Both the position numbers and the translations under genes were made by a program. Of a stretch of 64,000 nt of DNA, positions 33,108-39,800 are shown one piece after another. The DNA is taken from assembly GCA_964462525.1 (NCBI GenBank), contig CAYWWY010000001.1:62001-126000 (forward strand), read 5' to 3'. Source of the DNA: CAYWWY01 sp964462525. GTDB taxonomy: Bacteria > Thermotogota > Thermotogae > MWEM01. The notes below the pieces were generated by a model. That model ran no database searches. It saw only the letters and a program-made list of their open reading frames with translations, and had not been told where the DNA came from. Positions within the stretch are counted from its first letter, which is position 1; each line of letters opens with the position of its first letter.

Positions 33108-33771
33108 CACTCTGGACCAATATCGTGTTTTCTTGTTCTTCGGTATGTTTGGCAGCGGAAAAACCGAATTATCAATCAATTGGGCCCTTTTTCTGCGAAA
33201 GAGATTCAATCAAGTCGCTTTAGCCGATATTGACACGATTTCTCCCTATTTTCGGAGCAGGGATTACAAGGATGAGATGGAAACTCAAGGAGTGCGGGTA
33301 ATTGCTCCGGCCAATCCTTTCATCCGAGCAGATCTTCCGATCATCGTCCCTGCTGTCGGAGGATACATCCAAAACCCAGCGTTCCGTCTCGTTATCGATG
33401 TGGGAGGAAATGATGATGGAGCTACGGTTTTGGGTTCTTTGCATTCATTCATCGAACAGGCCGCATACTGTAGTTTTTTCGTGATTAACATCCAACGTCC
33501 CTTTTCCCGTACCCCATCAGAAATCCGGCAAAATGTGGAGCACCTTTCCCAAAAAGCAAGGATTCGTGTTGATTACTTGATAAACAATACCCACCTTATC
33601 GGAGATACCACTTCTCGTTTAATTTTGGATGGAGAGAGAGTCGTGAAGGAAGTATGTTCAGAAATGGGAGTTTCTTTTGGGTTTTCAGCTTATGAAAAGG
33701 GACAATTTCCGGAAGATCCATTGCCCTATAAGGGGTTTCCGATTCAACGATATCTTACATCGAATTGGTAA
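33094..33771 (+). CDS. P-loop ATP-binding protein of unknown role in the VOR operon
   Basis: A 225-residue MinD/CobB-like P-loop protein. Walker A is FGMFGSGKTELSINWA (about 14-29); a Switch-like ADIDTISPYFRSRDYK follows (about 41-56). DVGGNDDGATVLG (about 91-103) resembles the Walker B/switch II of the SIMIBI class. INNTHLIGDTTSRLI may be the base-recognition loop. ATG 33094 has GAAGAGG six bases before it and overlaps the buk 3' end by 14 bases. It lies between butyrate kinase and the ferredoxin-like subunit gene, so a role in assembling or protecting the oxidoreductase or its cofactor is plausible but unproven. Confidence 0.75.
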   Translation: MISVDTLDQYRVFLFFGMFGSGKTELSINWALFLRKRFNQVALADIDTISPYFRSRDYKDEMETQGVRVIAPANPFIRADLPIIVPAVGGYIQNPAFRLVIDVGGNDDGATVLGSLHSFIEQAAYCSFFVINIQRPFSRTPSEIRQNVEHLSQKARIRVDYLINNTHLIGDTTSRLILDGERVVKEVCSEMGVSFGFSAYEKGQFPEDPLPYKGFPIQRYLTSNW

Positions 33772-33782
33772 GGAGGTCGAAA

Positions 33783-34034
33783 ATGGCAAAACGTGCGTAT
33801 ATCGAAATTGATCCGGAACGGTGTAAAGGGTGCGGGCTTTGTATTAGCGCGTGCCCACAAAAAATCATCCATTTCAGTGATGTCTTCAATACCAAAGGGT
33901 ATCACCCGGCTAAACCCAACGATCCTGAAGACAAATGCCCAGGGTGCGGTTTTTGTTATATGATGTGTCCGGATACTTGTATAACTGTTTATCGATTGCA
34001 ACAAACCCCCACGAGAAAGGAGGTTGCTTCATGA
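33783..34034 (+). CDS. vorD: 2-oxoacid:ferredoxin oxidoreductase, delta (ferredoxin) subunit
   Basis: An 83-residue 2x[4Fe-4S] ferredoxin-like subunit. Cluster motifs are CKGCGLCISACP (about 14-25) and CPGCGFCYMMCP (about 53-64), each C-x2-C-x2-C-x3-CP. It carries electrons from the TPP centre to external ferredoxin. ATG 33783 with a TAAGGAGG site; the frame continues upstream but without a better start. Stop overlaps the alpha-subunit start (ATGA). Confidence 0.92.
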   Translation: MAKRAYIEIDPERCKGCGLCISACPQKIIHFSDVFNTKGYHPAKPNDPEDKCPGCGFCYMMCPDTCITVYRLQQTPTRKEVAS

Positions 34035-35095
34035 GCGAGCGTTTGATGATGAAGGGAACTGAAGCAATGGCAGAAGCTGCAATAAGGGCAGGATGCCGTT
34101 TGTATTTCGGTTATCCCATTACACCGCAAAGCGAATTGCCCGAATACATGTCTCGGAGAATGCCGCAGGTTGATGGAGTCTTTTTGCAGGCAGAAAGCGA
34201 AGTGGCTGCAGTAAACATGGTATATGGAGCGGCTTGCACCGGTCATAGGGTGATGACTTCCACTTCTTCTCCGGGGTATTCGTTGATGCAGGAAGGGATT
34301 TCGTACATTGCAGGAGCGGAACTGCCCGGTGTCTTTATTAATGTCGTACGAGGGGGTCCAGGGCTTGGAGATATCCAGCCTGCTCAATCAGACTATTTTC
34401 AAGCCACAAAAGGCGGGGGCCATGGAGATTATCATGTCATCGTATTGGCTCCCTCAACTGTTCAGGAGGCTGTTGAACATATGCTGTTGGCTTTTGATCT
34501 TGCCGATCAATATCGAACACCTTCCATGATTATTGCAGACGGACTTTTGGGTCAAATGATGGAACCAGTTGAGCTTCCTGAGAGCCGAGGACTGAATTCC
34601 CTGCCTGACCATTCTTCGTGGGCGATGCAGGGTGCAAAAGGGAGAGAAAGTCATAAAGTTACATCCTTTGATATTGACCCATATGAGTTAGAAAAAATGA
34701 ACCATAGATATCAGAAAACCTATCAGCGAATCCGCGAGAATGAAATTCGGTATGAAGAGTACCGAATGGAAGACGCAGAATATACGATAGTTGCGTACGG
34801 AACAACCGCTCGAATATGCAAATCTGTTGTAAATAGCGCCCGAGAATCAGGGATCAAGATTGGTTTGATTCGTCCCATTACCCTTTGGCCGTTTCCTTAT
34901 GAGGTAATACATACAGCCGCGAAAAAGACCGGTTTTGTAATGACAGTCGAGATGAGCGTAGGCCAAATGTGGGAAGATGTGCGTCTTGCTGTGGAAGGTC
35001 ATGCAGCCACTCCCTTCTTTGGGCGTACAGCTGGAGTTGTACCAACACCAACAGAAATACTGGATGCTTTTCATAAGGAAAGGAAGGTGAAATGA
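34031..35095 (+). CDS. vorB: 2-oxoacid:ferredoxin oxidoreductase, alpha subunit
   Basis: A 354-residue alpha subunit of a pyruvate/2-ketoisovalerate:ferredoxin oxidoreductase. It begins MKGTEAMAEAAIRAGCRLYFGYPITPQSE, with the EAESEVAA-like QAESEVAAVNMVYGA and TSTSSPGYSLMQEGISY characteristic of this TPP enzyme domain. The length and separate gamma, delta and beta genes fit the VOR/KOR-type four-subunit enzyme. Given ptb-buk upstream, branched-chain 2-oxo acids are the likeliest substrates (inference); 2-oxoglutarate cannot be ruled out. ATG 34031 follows AAAGGAGG. Confidence 0.92.
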   Translation: MSERLMMKGTEAMAEAAIRAGCRLYFGYPITPQSELPEYMSRRMPQVDGVFLQAESEVAAVNMVYGAACTGHRVMTSTSSPGYSLMQEGISYIAGAELPGVFINVVRGGPGLGDIQPAQSDYFQATKGGGHGDYHVIVLAPSTVQEAVEHMLLAFDLADQYRTPSMIIADGLLGQMMEPVELPESRGLNSLPDHSSWAMQGAKGRESHKVTSFDIDPYELEKMNHRYQKTYQRIRENEIRYEEYRMEDAEYTIVAYGTTARICKSVVNSARESGIKIGLIRPITLWPFPYEVIHTAAKKTGFVMTVEMSVGQMWEDVRLAVEGHAATPFFGRTAGVVPTPTEILDAFHKERKVK

Positions 35096-35850
35096 TGCAA
35101 GCCACTCCTATTATGAAACGGCCGGAATCGTTGGCGCAAAAAGAGTTTACCTATTGCCCAGGTTGTTTGCATGGTGTTGCACATCGCCTTTTGGCAGAAA
35201 TCCTAGATGAATTGAAGATTCGCGAGAAAACTCTTATGGTCGCCCCGGTTGGTTGTTCGGTTTTTGGATACCAGTTTTTCAATGTAGATGGAACTGTGGC
35301 ACCGCACGGAAGAGCAACCGCAGTCGCTACTGGGATGAAAAGAGCATTACCTGATAATATTGTTGTAACCTACCAAGGGGATGGCGACCTTGCGGCGATT
35401 GGAACTGCTGAGACCGTTCACACAGCCAATCGTGGAGAGAATATTACAACCATTTTCATCAATAACGCCATTTATGGAATGACTGGAGGGCAAATGGCCC
35501 CTACTACCCTTCTTGGTATGAAAACCACGACAAGCCCCTACGGACGTTCATCCAAAACAGAAGGCTTCCCGATTCATGTTTGTGAAGTTCTCCAATCTCT
35601 CCCAGGAGTCGCGTATCTGGAACGGGTATGTTTGTTTACCCCAAAAGATGTCATGAATGCCAAGAAAGCTATGAAAAAGGCTTTCCAAGCACAAATTGCT
35701 GGGTTGGGTTATTCTCTTGTGGAAATAATCTCAACCTGCCCAACGAATTGGGGTCTATCAGCCATTGAATCGGTTGAATGGGCCAAAAAAGAGATGATTC
35801 GAGAATTCCCGCTGAAGAAGTTTGTAGATCGGGTAGGTGATCGTTCATGA
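35095..35850 (+). CDS. vorC: 2-oxoacid:ferredoxin oxidoreductase, beta (TPP-binding) subunit
   Basis: A 251-residue TPP-pyrophosphate-binding subunit: FTYCPGCLHGVAHRLL near the N-terminus, PVGCSVFGYQFFN, HGRATAVATGMKRA, the TPP/Mg loop YQGDGDLAAIGTAETVH (GDGD at about 98-101), and NNAIYGMTGGQMAPTT. All expected ligands are present. I choose ATG 35095 (spacing seven bases from GGAAGG) over ATG 35092. Its stop overlaps the gamma-subunit start. Confidence 0.92.
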   Translation: MQATPIMKRPESLAQKEFTYCPGCLHGVAHRLLAEILDELKIREKTLMVAPVGCSVFGYQFFNVDGTVAPHGRATAVATGMKRALPDNIVVTYQGDGDLAAIGTAETVHTANRGENITTIFINNAIYGMTGGQMAPTTLLGMKTTTSPYGRSSKTEGFPIHVCEVLQSLPGVAYLERVCLFTPKDVMNAKKAMKKAFQAQIAGLGYSLVEIISTCPTNWGLSAIESVEWAKKEMIREFPLKKFVDRVGDRS

Positions 35851-36389
35851 GTTACCACGGAGCCATATTCGCTGGATTTGGCGGTCAAGGAGTTATGCTC
35901 ATGGGACAGGTTCTTTCCTTGGCGGGGATGATCGATAACAAACATGTAACGTGGATCCCAAGTTACGGTCCCGAAATGCGAGGCGGTACCGCTAATTGCA
36001 CAGTTGTGATCGATACCCAGTCAATCGGTTCTCCCGTTGTTGATCAACCTGATGAAGTTATTGCGATGAATAATCCCTCATTAGCCAAATTCGAACCAAG
36101 TATCAGAAAGAATGGCATTCTGATCCTAAACACTTCTGTCATCGATCAAAAGCCAAAACGAAAAGACATTCATGTGATTGAAGTCAAAGCGAATGAAATT
36201 GCCGATCAATTAGGAAACCCAAAAGTGGCCAATATGGTTATTTTGGGGGCATATATTCATGCAACCAAAGCAGTTTCTCGATCCTCTTTAGAACAGGCAT
36301 TGGAAACAAAGCTCGGATCAAAAAAAGGCCATCTTGTTGAGGTTAATATGAAGGCGATTGATGAAGGAATGAAAGCAGCTACGCAGTAA
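35847..36389 (+). CDS. vorA: 2-oxoacid:ferredoxin oxidoreductase, gamma subunit
   Basis: A 180-residue gamma subunit that binds CoA and completes the enzyme. Family landmarks: IFAGFGGQGVMLMGQVL at the start, VTWIPSYGPEMRGGTANCTVVI, and NMVILGAYI. ATG overlaps the beta-subunit stop; AGGTGATC precedes it. Last gene of the operon; a strong terminator follows at 36415. Confidence 0.93.
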   Translation: MSYHGAIFAGFGGQGVMLMGQVLSLAGMIDNKHVTWIPSYGPEMRGGTANCTVVIDTQSIGSPVVDQPDEVIAMNNPSLAKFEPSIRKNGILILNTSVIDQKPKRKDIHVIEVKANEIADQLGNPKVANMVILGAYIHATKAVSRSSLEQALETKLGSKKGHLVEVNMKAIDEGMKAATQ

Positions 36390-36414
36390 CTCAGTTTATT
36401 ATCCCTGGATCAAA

Positions 36415-36442
36415 AGAAACCCGCCCATTTGGGCGGGTTTCT
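36415..36442 (+). terminator. Terminator of the fermentation operon
   Basis: Perfect 12-bp stem (AGAAACCCGCCC / GGGCGGGTTTCT) with an ATTT loop, 26 bases after the gamma-subunit stop; the 3' arm ends in TTTCT. Confidence 0.88.
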
Positions 36443-36608
36443 CTCAGGAGTGAGACGTTTGTATTTATCTTGATCTCGTTCGTCATTCTATCTCATTCCA
36501 TCGGGGAGGAGGATTAATCTTATAGACGGTTGTTTTTTTCAAATTCTTTCAGAACCCTTTTTGGATCGCTTCGAAAAAAAACTGGATCTAGGAAGACCAC
36601 ACAAATCC

Positions 36609-37091
36609 CTAAAACTGATACCGAGCACCGATCCGAAAGGCCATGGTAAAGCTTTGTATCGGTAAGAGGTTGACGGTCGGAGCAAGTTCCAAGAACCCTT
36701 CAATATAGGTTTGATTGAAAGGAAACCGATGAAAAACCCCGAAAGGAATACGTATGCTAAGCAGGTAATGTCCAAAATCTTGAAATCCTTGAATTCCTAA
36801 ATACCCAACCCCCACCCCAGCATACAGCGGGATGTTGGTTTTCCCAAATTGAAACAGCCGGGGAAAAATTTGGACAATGTCAGTGTGGATATAATACCCT
36901 CGATGAACCCAAAAAAAGGAATATGAGATACCAATATCCAGAGCCATTGTCTCACTAAAGCAGTATCTGGTAGTAACACCTGAGGGCTGTCCTAGCGAAA
37001 GTCCAAGAGAAAATTGGGAAAACCCAAGAGTTGCGCACAAAAAAAACAAAACAATCCACGCCAGAGTTCTGATTGTTTGGTCACCTCCCAA
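36609..37091 (-). CDS. Small exported, probably beta-barrel protein
   Basis: About 160 residues. After a signal-like segment (LAWIVLFFLCATLGFSQ) come alternating strands rich in Tyr, Phe and Gly (FSLGLSLGQPSGVTTRYCF, IPLYAGVGVGYLGIQGF, MAFRIGARYQF) and a C-terminal phenylalanine, as in small outer-membrane barrels. The start is a puzzle. GGGAGGTG at about 37082-37089 is a strong ribosome site, but the only in-frame standard start is the TTG at 37091, which overlaps it. Downstream only ATC (37073) is at proper spacing. Possible non-canonical start or an indel in the A8 run nearby. Promoter at 37154-37181. Confidence 0.55.
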   Translation of the reverse strand: MGGDQTIRTLAWIVLFFLCATLGFSQFSLGLSLGQPSGVTTRYCFSETMALDIGISYSFFWVHRGYYIHTDIVQIFPRLFQFGKTNIPLYAGVGVGYLGIQGFQDFGHYLLSIRIPFGVFHRFPFNQTYIEGFLELAPTVNLLPIQSFTMAFRIGARYQF

Positions 37092-37153
37092 GAACCGAAT
37101 TTCAACCGATAAAAGAAGCCCATTTCATAAGAAATGGGTGCTATGTTGGAGCG

Positions 37154-37181
37154 ATTCTATCACAATGGGTGATAATTCCAA
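37154..37181 (-). promoter_or_regulatory. Promoter of the small exported protein gene
   Basis: Minus strand TTGGAA (37176-37181), 16-base spacer, TAGAAT (37154-37159). A short hairpin (CCCATTTC-ATAA-GAAATGGG) follows in the leader at about 37120-37139. Confidence 0.5.
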
Positions 37182-37364
37182 GAAATACACAAGATACCTG
37201 GCAAAAAATCATTCCTGAAGCAAACTCGGAATGGATCAGAACGAATCAGATAAGAATTCCCCTACAATAATCAGAGCAAATCGTAAAGAAACCAGAAATT
37301 GATCCGAATTTCATATCTTCTCAAACAGTGTTTGTGGAATCCCTAACGAAAGAATTCCTTAATT
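37182..37364. other. Non-coding stretch downstream of the HU gene
   Basis: With the adjoining leader this makes about 270 bases without a gene between the HU stop and the exported-protein start. I see no hairpin terminator for HU, no open frame and no repeat in this part. Confidence 0.4.
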
Positions 37365-37637
37365 TTACTTTACTCTCTCTTTGAGGTCTTTTCCGGGGAC
37401 AAACTTGGGAACACGTTTGGCTGGAATCTGGATAGGGGCTTTAGTTCTTGGGTCTACTCCTTTACGGGCAGCATTCATACGGACTGTAAAGCTCCCAAAA
37501 CCAACAAGTCGCACACTACCACCTGAAGCCAATTCATTACCCACACTGTTGATAAAGGCATTTACAAACTTGCTTGCTACTTTCTGGGTGATGTTGCCTT
37601 CCTTTGCCAGTTTTTCAACGAGTTCTTTTTTGTTCAC
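37365..37637 (-). CDS. hup: DNA-binding protein HU
   Basis: A 90-residue nucleoid protein that bends and compacts DNA. Full-length and typical: MNKKELVEKLAKEGNI, GFGSFTVRMNAARKGVDPRT (start of the DNA-binding arm), IPAKRVPKFVPGKDLKE. ATG start with GGAGGAAT. Promoter at 37677-37705 is close to consensus. Divergent from rplU. Confidence 0.97.
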   Translation of the reverse strand: MNKKELVEKLAKEGNITQKVASKFVNAFINSVGNELASGGSVRLVGFGSFTVRMNAARKGVDPRTKAPIQIPAKRVPKFVPGKDLKERVK

Positions 37638-37676
37638 AATTATTCCTCCCCATTATCAAGTGTTTGCTACGCTTCT

Positions 37677-37705
37677 ACTATACCATATTTTCCCATTAAG
37701 TGCAA
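37677..37705 (-). promoter_or_regulatory. Promoter of the HU gene
   Basis: Minus strand TTGCAC (37700-37705), 17-base spacer, TATAGT (37677-37682). Confidence 0.72.
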
Positions 37706-37787
37706 GACCAGCATAACTCAAAAATGAGCAAATGTTCCCACTTTCTGCGACTCTTTTTTTGATTCGTTTGCTCGGGTATTTCTTTCC

Positions 37788-37818
37788 TTGACATATTTCG
37801 TGATCTTTATGATATAAT
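37788..37818 (+). promoter_or_regulatory. Promoter of the rplU-rpsI ribosomal operon
   Basis: TTGACA (37788-37793) and TATAAT (37813-37818) 19 bases apart; counting GATATA as the -10 gives 17. Leads the rplU-prp-rpmA-rplM-rpsI genes. Confidence 0.72.
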
Positions 37819-37824
37819 ACCGTG

Positions 37825-37913
37825 GATATTCACTTGAGATGGGTGTCAAAGCTACCCTGGAGGTGGTACCTTTTTCAGTGTCTGTATCATTCATGAAAAG
37901 GAGGGAAGACCCC
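37825..37913 (+). promoter_or_regulatory. rplU leader RNA, possible ribosomal-protein control element
   Basis: About 90 nt from the predicted transcript start to the L21 ATG. It can form a stem GCTACC-CTGGA-GGTGGT (37853-37869) that competes with GGGT/ACCC pairing just upstream. L21 leaders occur in Firmicutes; I cannot show that this is the same element. The frame is open through the leader from 37839, but the AAAGGAGGG before ATG 37914 makes translation of it unlikely. Confidence 0.3.
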
Positions 37914-38228
37914 ATGTATGCGATCATTGAAGATTCAGGAAGACAGTACCGAGTAGAGGAAGGACAGATGCTCTACACCGAAAAACATCCACAGGAAACG
38001 GGAGAAAAAATTTCTTTTGACCGGGTACTTATGGTTGGAAACGGTGAAGAGATCCTTGTTGGTAGGCCTTATTTAAGTGGAGCCGTTGTGCATGCGACCG
38101 TAATGGAGCAAGTACGCGGACCCAAAATCCATGTGATCAAGTTTAAGCCTAGAAAGAACTATCGAAGAAAAATCGGTCATAGACAGTATTACTCAGCTTT
38201 AAGAATTGATCAGATCGTGTGTCCGTGA
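37914..38228 (+). CDS. rplU: Ribosomal protein L21
   Basis: A 104-residue 50S protein. Landmarks: MYAIIEDSGRQYRVEEG at the N-terminus, GPKIHVIKFKPRKNYRRKIGHRQ at the C-terminal RNA-binding end. ATG 37914 has AAAGGAGGG upstream. The last codons overlap the start of prp by ten bases. Confidence 0.97.
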   Translation: MYAIIEDSGRQYRVEEGQMLYTEKHPQETGEKISFDRVLMVGNGEEILVGRPYLSGAVVHATVMEQVRGPKIHVIKFKPRKNYRRKIGHRQYYSALRIDQIVCP

Positions 38229-38605
38229 TTGAAGTCTTGTTTTTCGAGTTGGGGGATGGCTTTTCCGGGTTCAAAGTTCAAGGGCATGCGGGATATGCGC
38301 GAGTAGGAACAGATATTGTCTGCGCTTCTGTGAGTTCTTTGACAATCTTTACGGCCAATCTTCTAATTCAGATGGGTGTAGAGATCAAACGAAATGATTC
38401 ACAGGAAGGACTTATCATTGATGTCCAAGAAACAAGCGAAACCACCCAAATCGTAATTCGTGCCTTATATACAAGTTTGATTGATATTGCAGGTCAATAT
38501 CCCAAGAATTTAAGAGTTGAGGTGAAACCATATGGGAATCCCAATGAATATTCAGCGATTTGCCGGAAAAAAAGCGAGCGGTGCGGGAAGAAACGGACGG
38601 GATAG
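38219..38605 (+). CDS. prp: Ribosomal-processing cysteine protease Prp
   Basis: A 128-residue protease that trims the N-terminal extension of L27. The catalytic His and Cys are in GHAGYARVGTDIVCASVSS (His 23, Cys 35). GTG start at 38219 overlaps the rplU stop (GTG 38225 also possible). The protein is about 15-20 residues longer than the usual Prp; the extra basic tail (RKKSERCGKKRTG) is encoded where the gene overlaps rpmA by 74 bases in another frame. Its gene position between rplU and rpmA is the standard one, also seen in Thermotoga. Confidence 0.92.
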   Translation: MSVIEVLFFELGDGFSGFKVQGHAGYARVGTDIVCASVSSLTIFTANLLIQMGVEIKRNDSQEGLIIDVQETSETTQIVIRALYTSLIDIAGQYPKNLRVEVKPYGNPNEYSAICRKKSERCGKKRTG

Positions 38606-38819
38606 TAATCCGAAGTACTTGGGTGTCAAAAAGACAGACGGAGCGTCCGTCATTTCTGGGAATATTTTAGTTCGACAGCGAGGCACCCGTCTATACCCAG
38701 GAGATAATGTAGGCATGGGCAAAGACTTTACTCTTTTCGCTTTGGTCGACGGAATGGTCCGTATTGAAATGAAAAACAACCGAAAACGAGTCAATGTTAT
38801 CCCGACCGTTTCGGCATAA
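38532..38819 (+). CDS. rpmA: Ribosomal protein L27 with cleavable N-terminal extension
   Basis: A 95-residue 50S protein near the peptidyl-transferase centre. The mature start of L27 (AGKKASGAGRNGRDS) is preceded by ten residues, MGIPMNIQRF, that match in position the Prp-cleaved extension MLxLxLQFF of Firmicutes L27; cleavage after Phe 10 is expected. Start ATG 38532 has GAGGTGA upstream; ATG 38544 would leave a shorter extension. It begins inside prp, so the two are translated in overlapping frames. Confidence 0.95.
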   Translation: MGIPMNIQRFAGKKASGAGRNGRDSNPKYLGVKKTDGASVISGNILVRQRGTRLYPGDNVGMGKDFTLFALVDGMVRIEMKNNRKRVNVIPTVSA

Positions 38820-38848
38820 CCTTTTTGATTGGATAGAGGAGGCACTTC

Positions 38849-39289
38849 ATGGAATTTCAGCAAAAAACTTATAGACTACCCTATACTCAGAGAAAACAGA
38901 AATGGTATCTTGTTGATGCAAGAGACAAGATTGTAGGTCGATTGGCTGCCCAGCTTTCCCTTTTAGCAATGGGAAAAACTGAGGACACCTATGCTCCAAA
39001 TGTAGATCCAGAAATTTACCTTGTAATTATCAACGCCGATCAAGTTCGATTTACAGGGAAGAAAATGGATAATAAAATCTATCGACGGTTTTCTAATTAT
39101 CCCGGGCATATGAAAGAAATCAAAGCAAAGCATCTTATGGAGAAAAAACCGGAAGAAATTCTGAGGCTTGCCATTAAGCGGATGCTCCCCAAGAATAAAA
39201 TAGGAAACCGAATCATTCATAACATCAAAGTGTATGCAGGATCAGAGCATCCTCATGCTGCCCAAAAACCTCAGCCTTATGAAGTCTAA
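38849..39289 (+). CDS. rplM: Ribosomal protein L13
   Basis: A 146-residue 50S assembly protein. Landmarks: KWYLVDARDKIVGRLAAQLS, the GKKMDNKIYRRFSNYPG region, and RLAIKRMLPKNKIGNR. The usual start of L13 is followed. ATG with AGAGGAGG. rpsI follows after 11 bases, the universal rplM-rpsI pair. Confidence 0.98.
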   Translation: MEFQQKTYRLPYTQRKQKWYLVDARDKIVGRLAAQLSLLAMGKTEDTYAPNVDPEIYLVIINADQVRFTGKKMDNKIYRRFSNYPGHMKEIKAKHLMEKKPEEILRLAIKRMLPKNKIGNRIIHNIKVYAGSEHPHAAQKPQPYEV

Positions 39290-39300
39290 AGGAGGATTGC

Positions 39301-39705
39301 ATGCCAGAACTTATTGATTATTATGGTACGGGAAGAAGAAAGACAGCGGTTGCGCGGGTTCATTTACGTCCGGGTAGCGGAAAGCTGACGATTAACGGGA
39401 AAAGCTATCCGGAACTGAAAACATATTTATTGCGTGACACTTTGGTTCGTCATGCTGTCGAACCGTTGGTATTAATCGGTATGGTTAACCGTTTTGATCT
39501 GTTAATTAAAGTGCAAGGAGGAGGTGCGAGTGGTCAAGCGGGAGCAATTCGTCTCGGGATTGCGCGAGCCCTCTTAGAATACAATCCAGATTTACGTCCT
39601 ACGTTGAAAAGTGACGGAATGCTTCGGCGTGATCCACGTATGGTGGAACGGAAGAAATTCGGACTCCGAAAAGCTCGAAGAGCGCCTCAGTACTCGAAAC
39701 GATAA
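39301..39705 (+). CDS. rpsI: Ribosomal protein S9
   Basis: A 134-residue 30S protein whose basic C-terminal tail reaches the P-site tRNA. Landmarks: YYGTGRRKTAVARVHLRPGSGKLTING, GGGASGQAGAIRLGIARAL, and the end RKKFGLRKARRAPQYSKR. ATG with AGGAGG. A strong terminator follows. Confidence 0.98.
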   Translation: MPELIDYYGTGRRKTAVARVHLRPGSGKLTINGKSYPELKTYLLRDTLVRHAVEPLVLIGMVNRFDLLIKVQGGGASGQAGAIRLGIARALLEYNPDLRPTLKSDGMLRRDPRMVERKKFGLRKARRAPQYSKR

Positions 39706-39732
39706 CTAATTATTTCTGGACGCCTGGCTTTT

Positions 39733-39776
39733 ACGAAACAATATTCGGGTTTCTCCGAAAATTGTTTCGTTTTTTG
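39733..39776 (+). terminator. Terminator of the ribosomal protein operon
   Basis: Long hairpin: ACGAAACAAT pairs with ATTGTTTCGT and an inner TTCGG pairs with CCGAA, followed by TTTTTTG. It separates rpsI from dnaG. Confidence 0.93.
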
Positions 39777-39782
39777 TCTTAT

Positions 39783-39788
39783 TATACT
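39783..39788 (+). promoter_or_regulatory. Possible -10 box before dnaG
   Basis: TATACT lies 13 bases before the dnaG TTG start; TTGTTT at 39762-39767 is 15 bases upstream, inside the terminator arm. If used, the transcript would have almost no leader. Confidence 0.3.
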
Positions 39789-39800
39789 TTGAGGTGACCT

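Noticed and set aside
33935..34030. Extension of the VOR alpha subunit into the ferredoxin gene
   Set aside because: The conserved N-terminus begins at ATG 34031, which follows AAAGGAGG and overlaps the stop of the previous gene.
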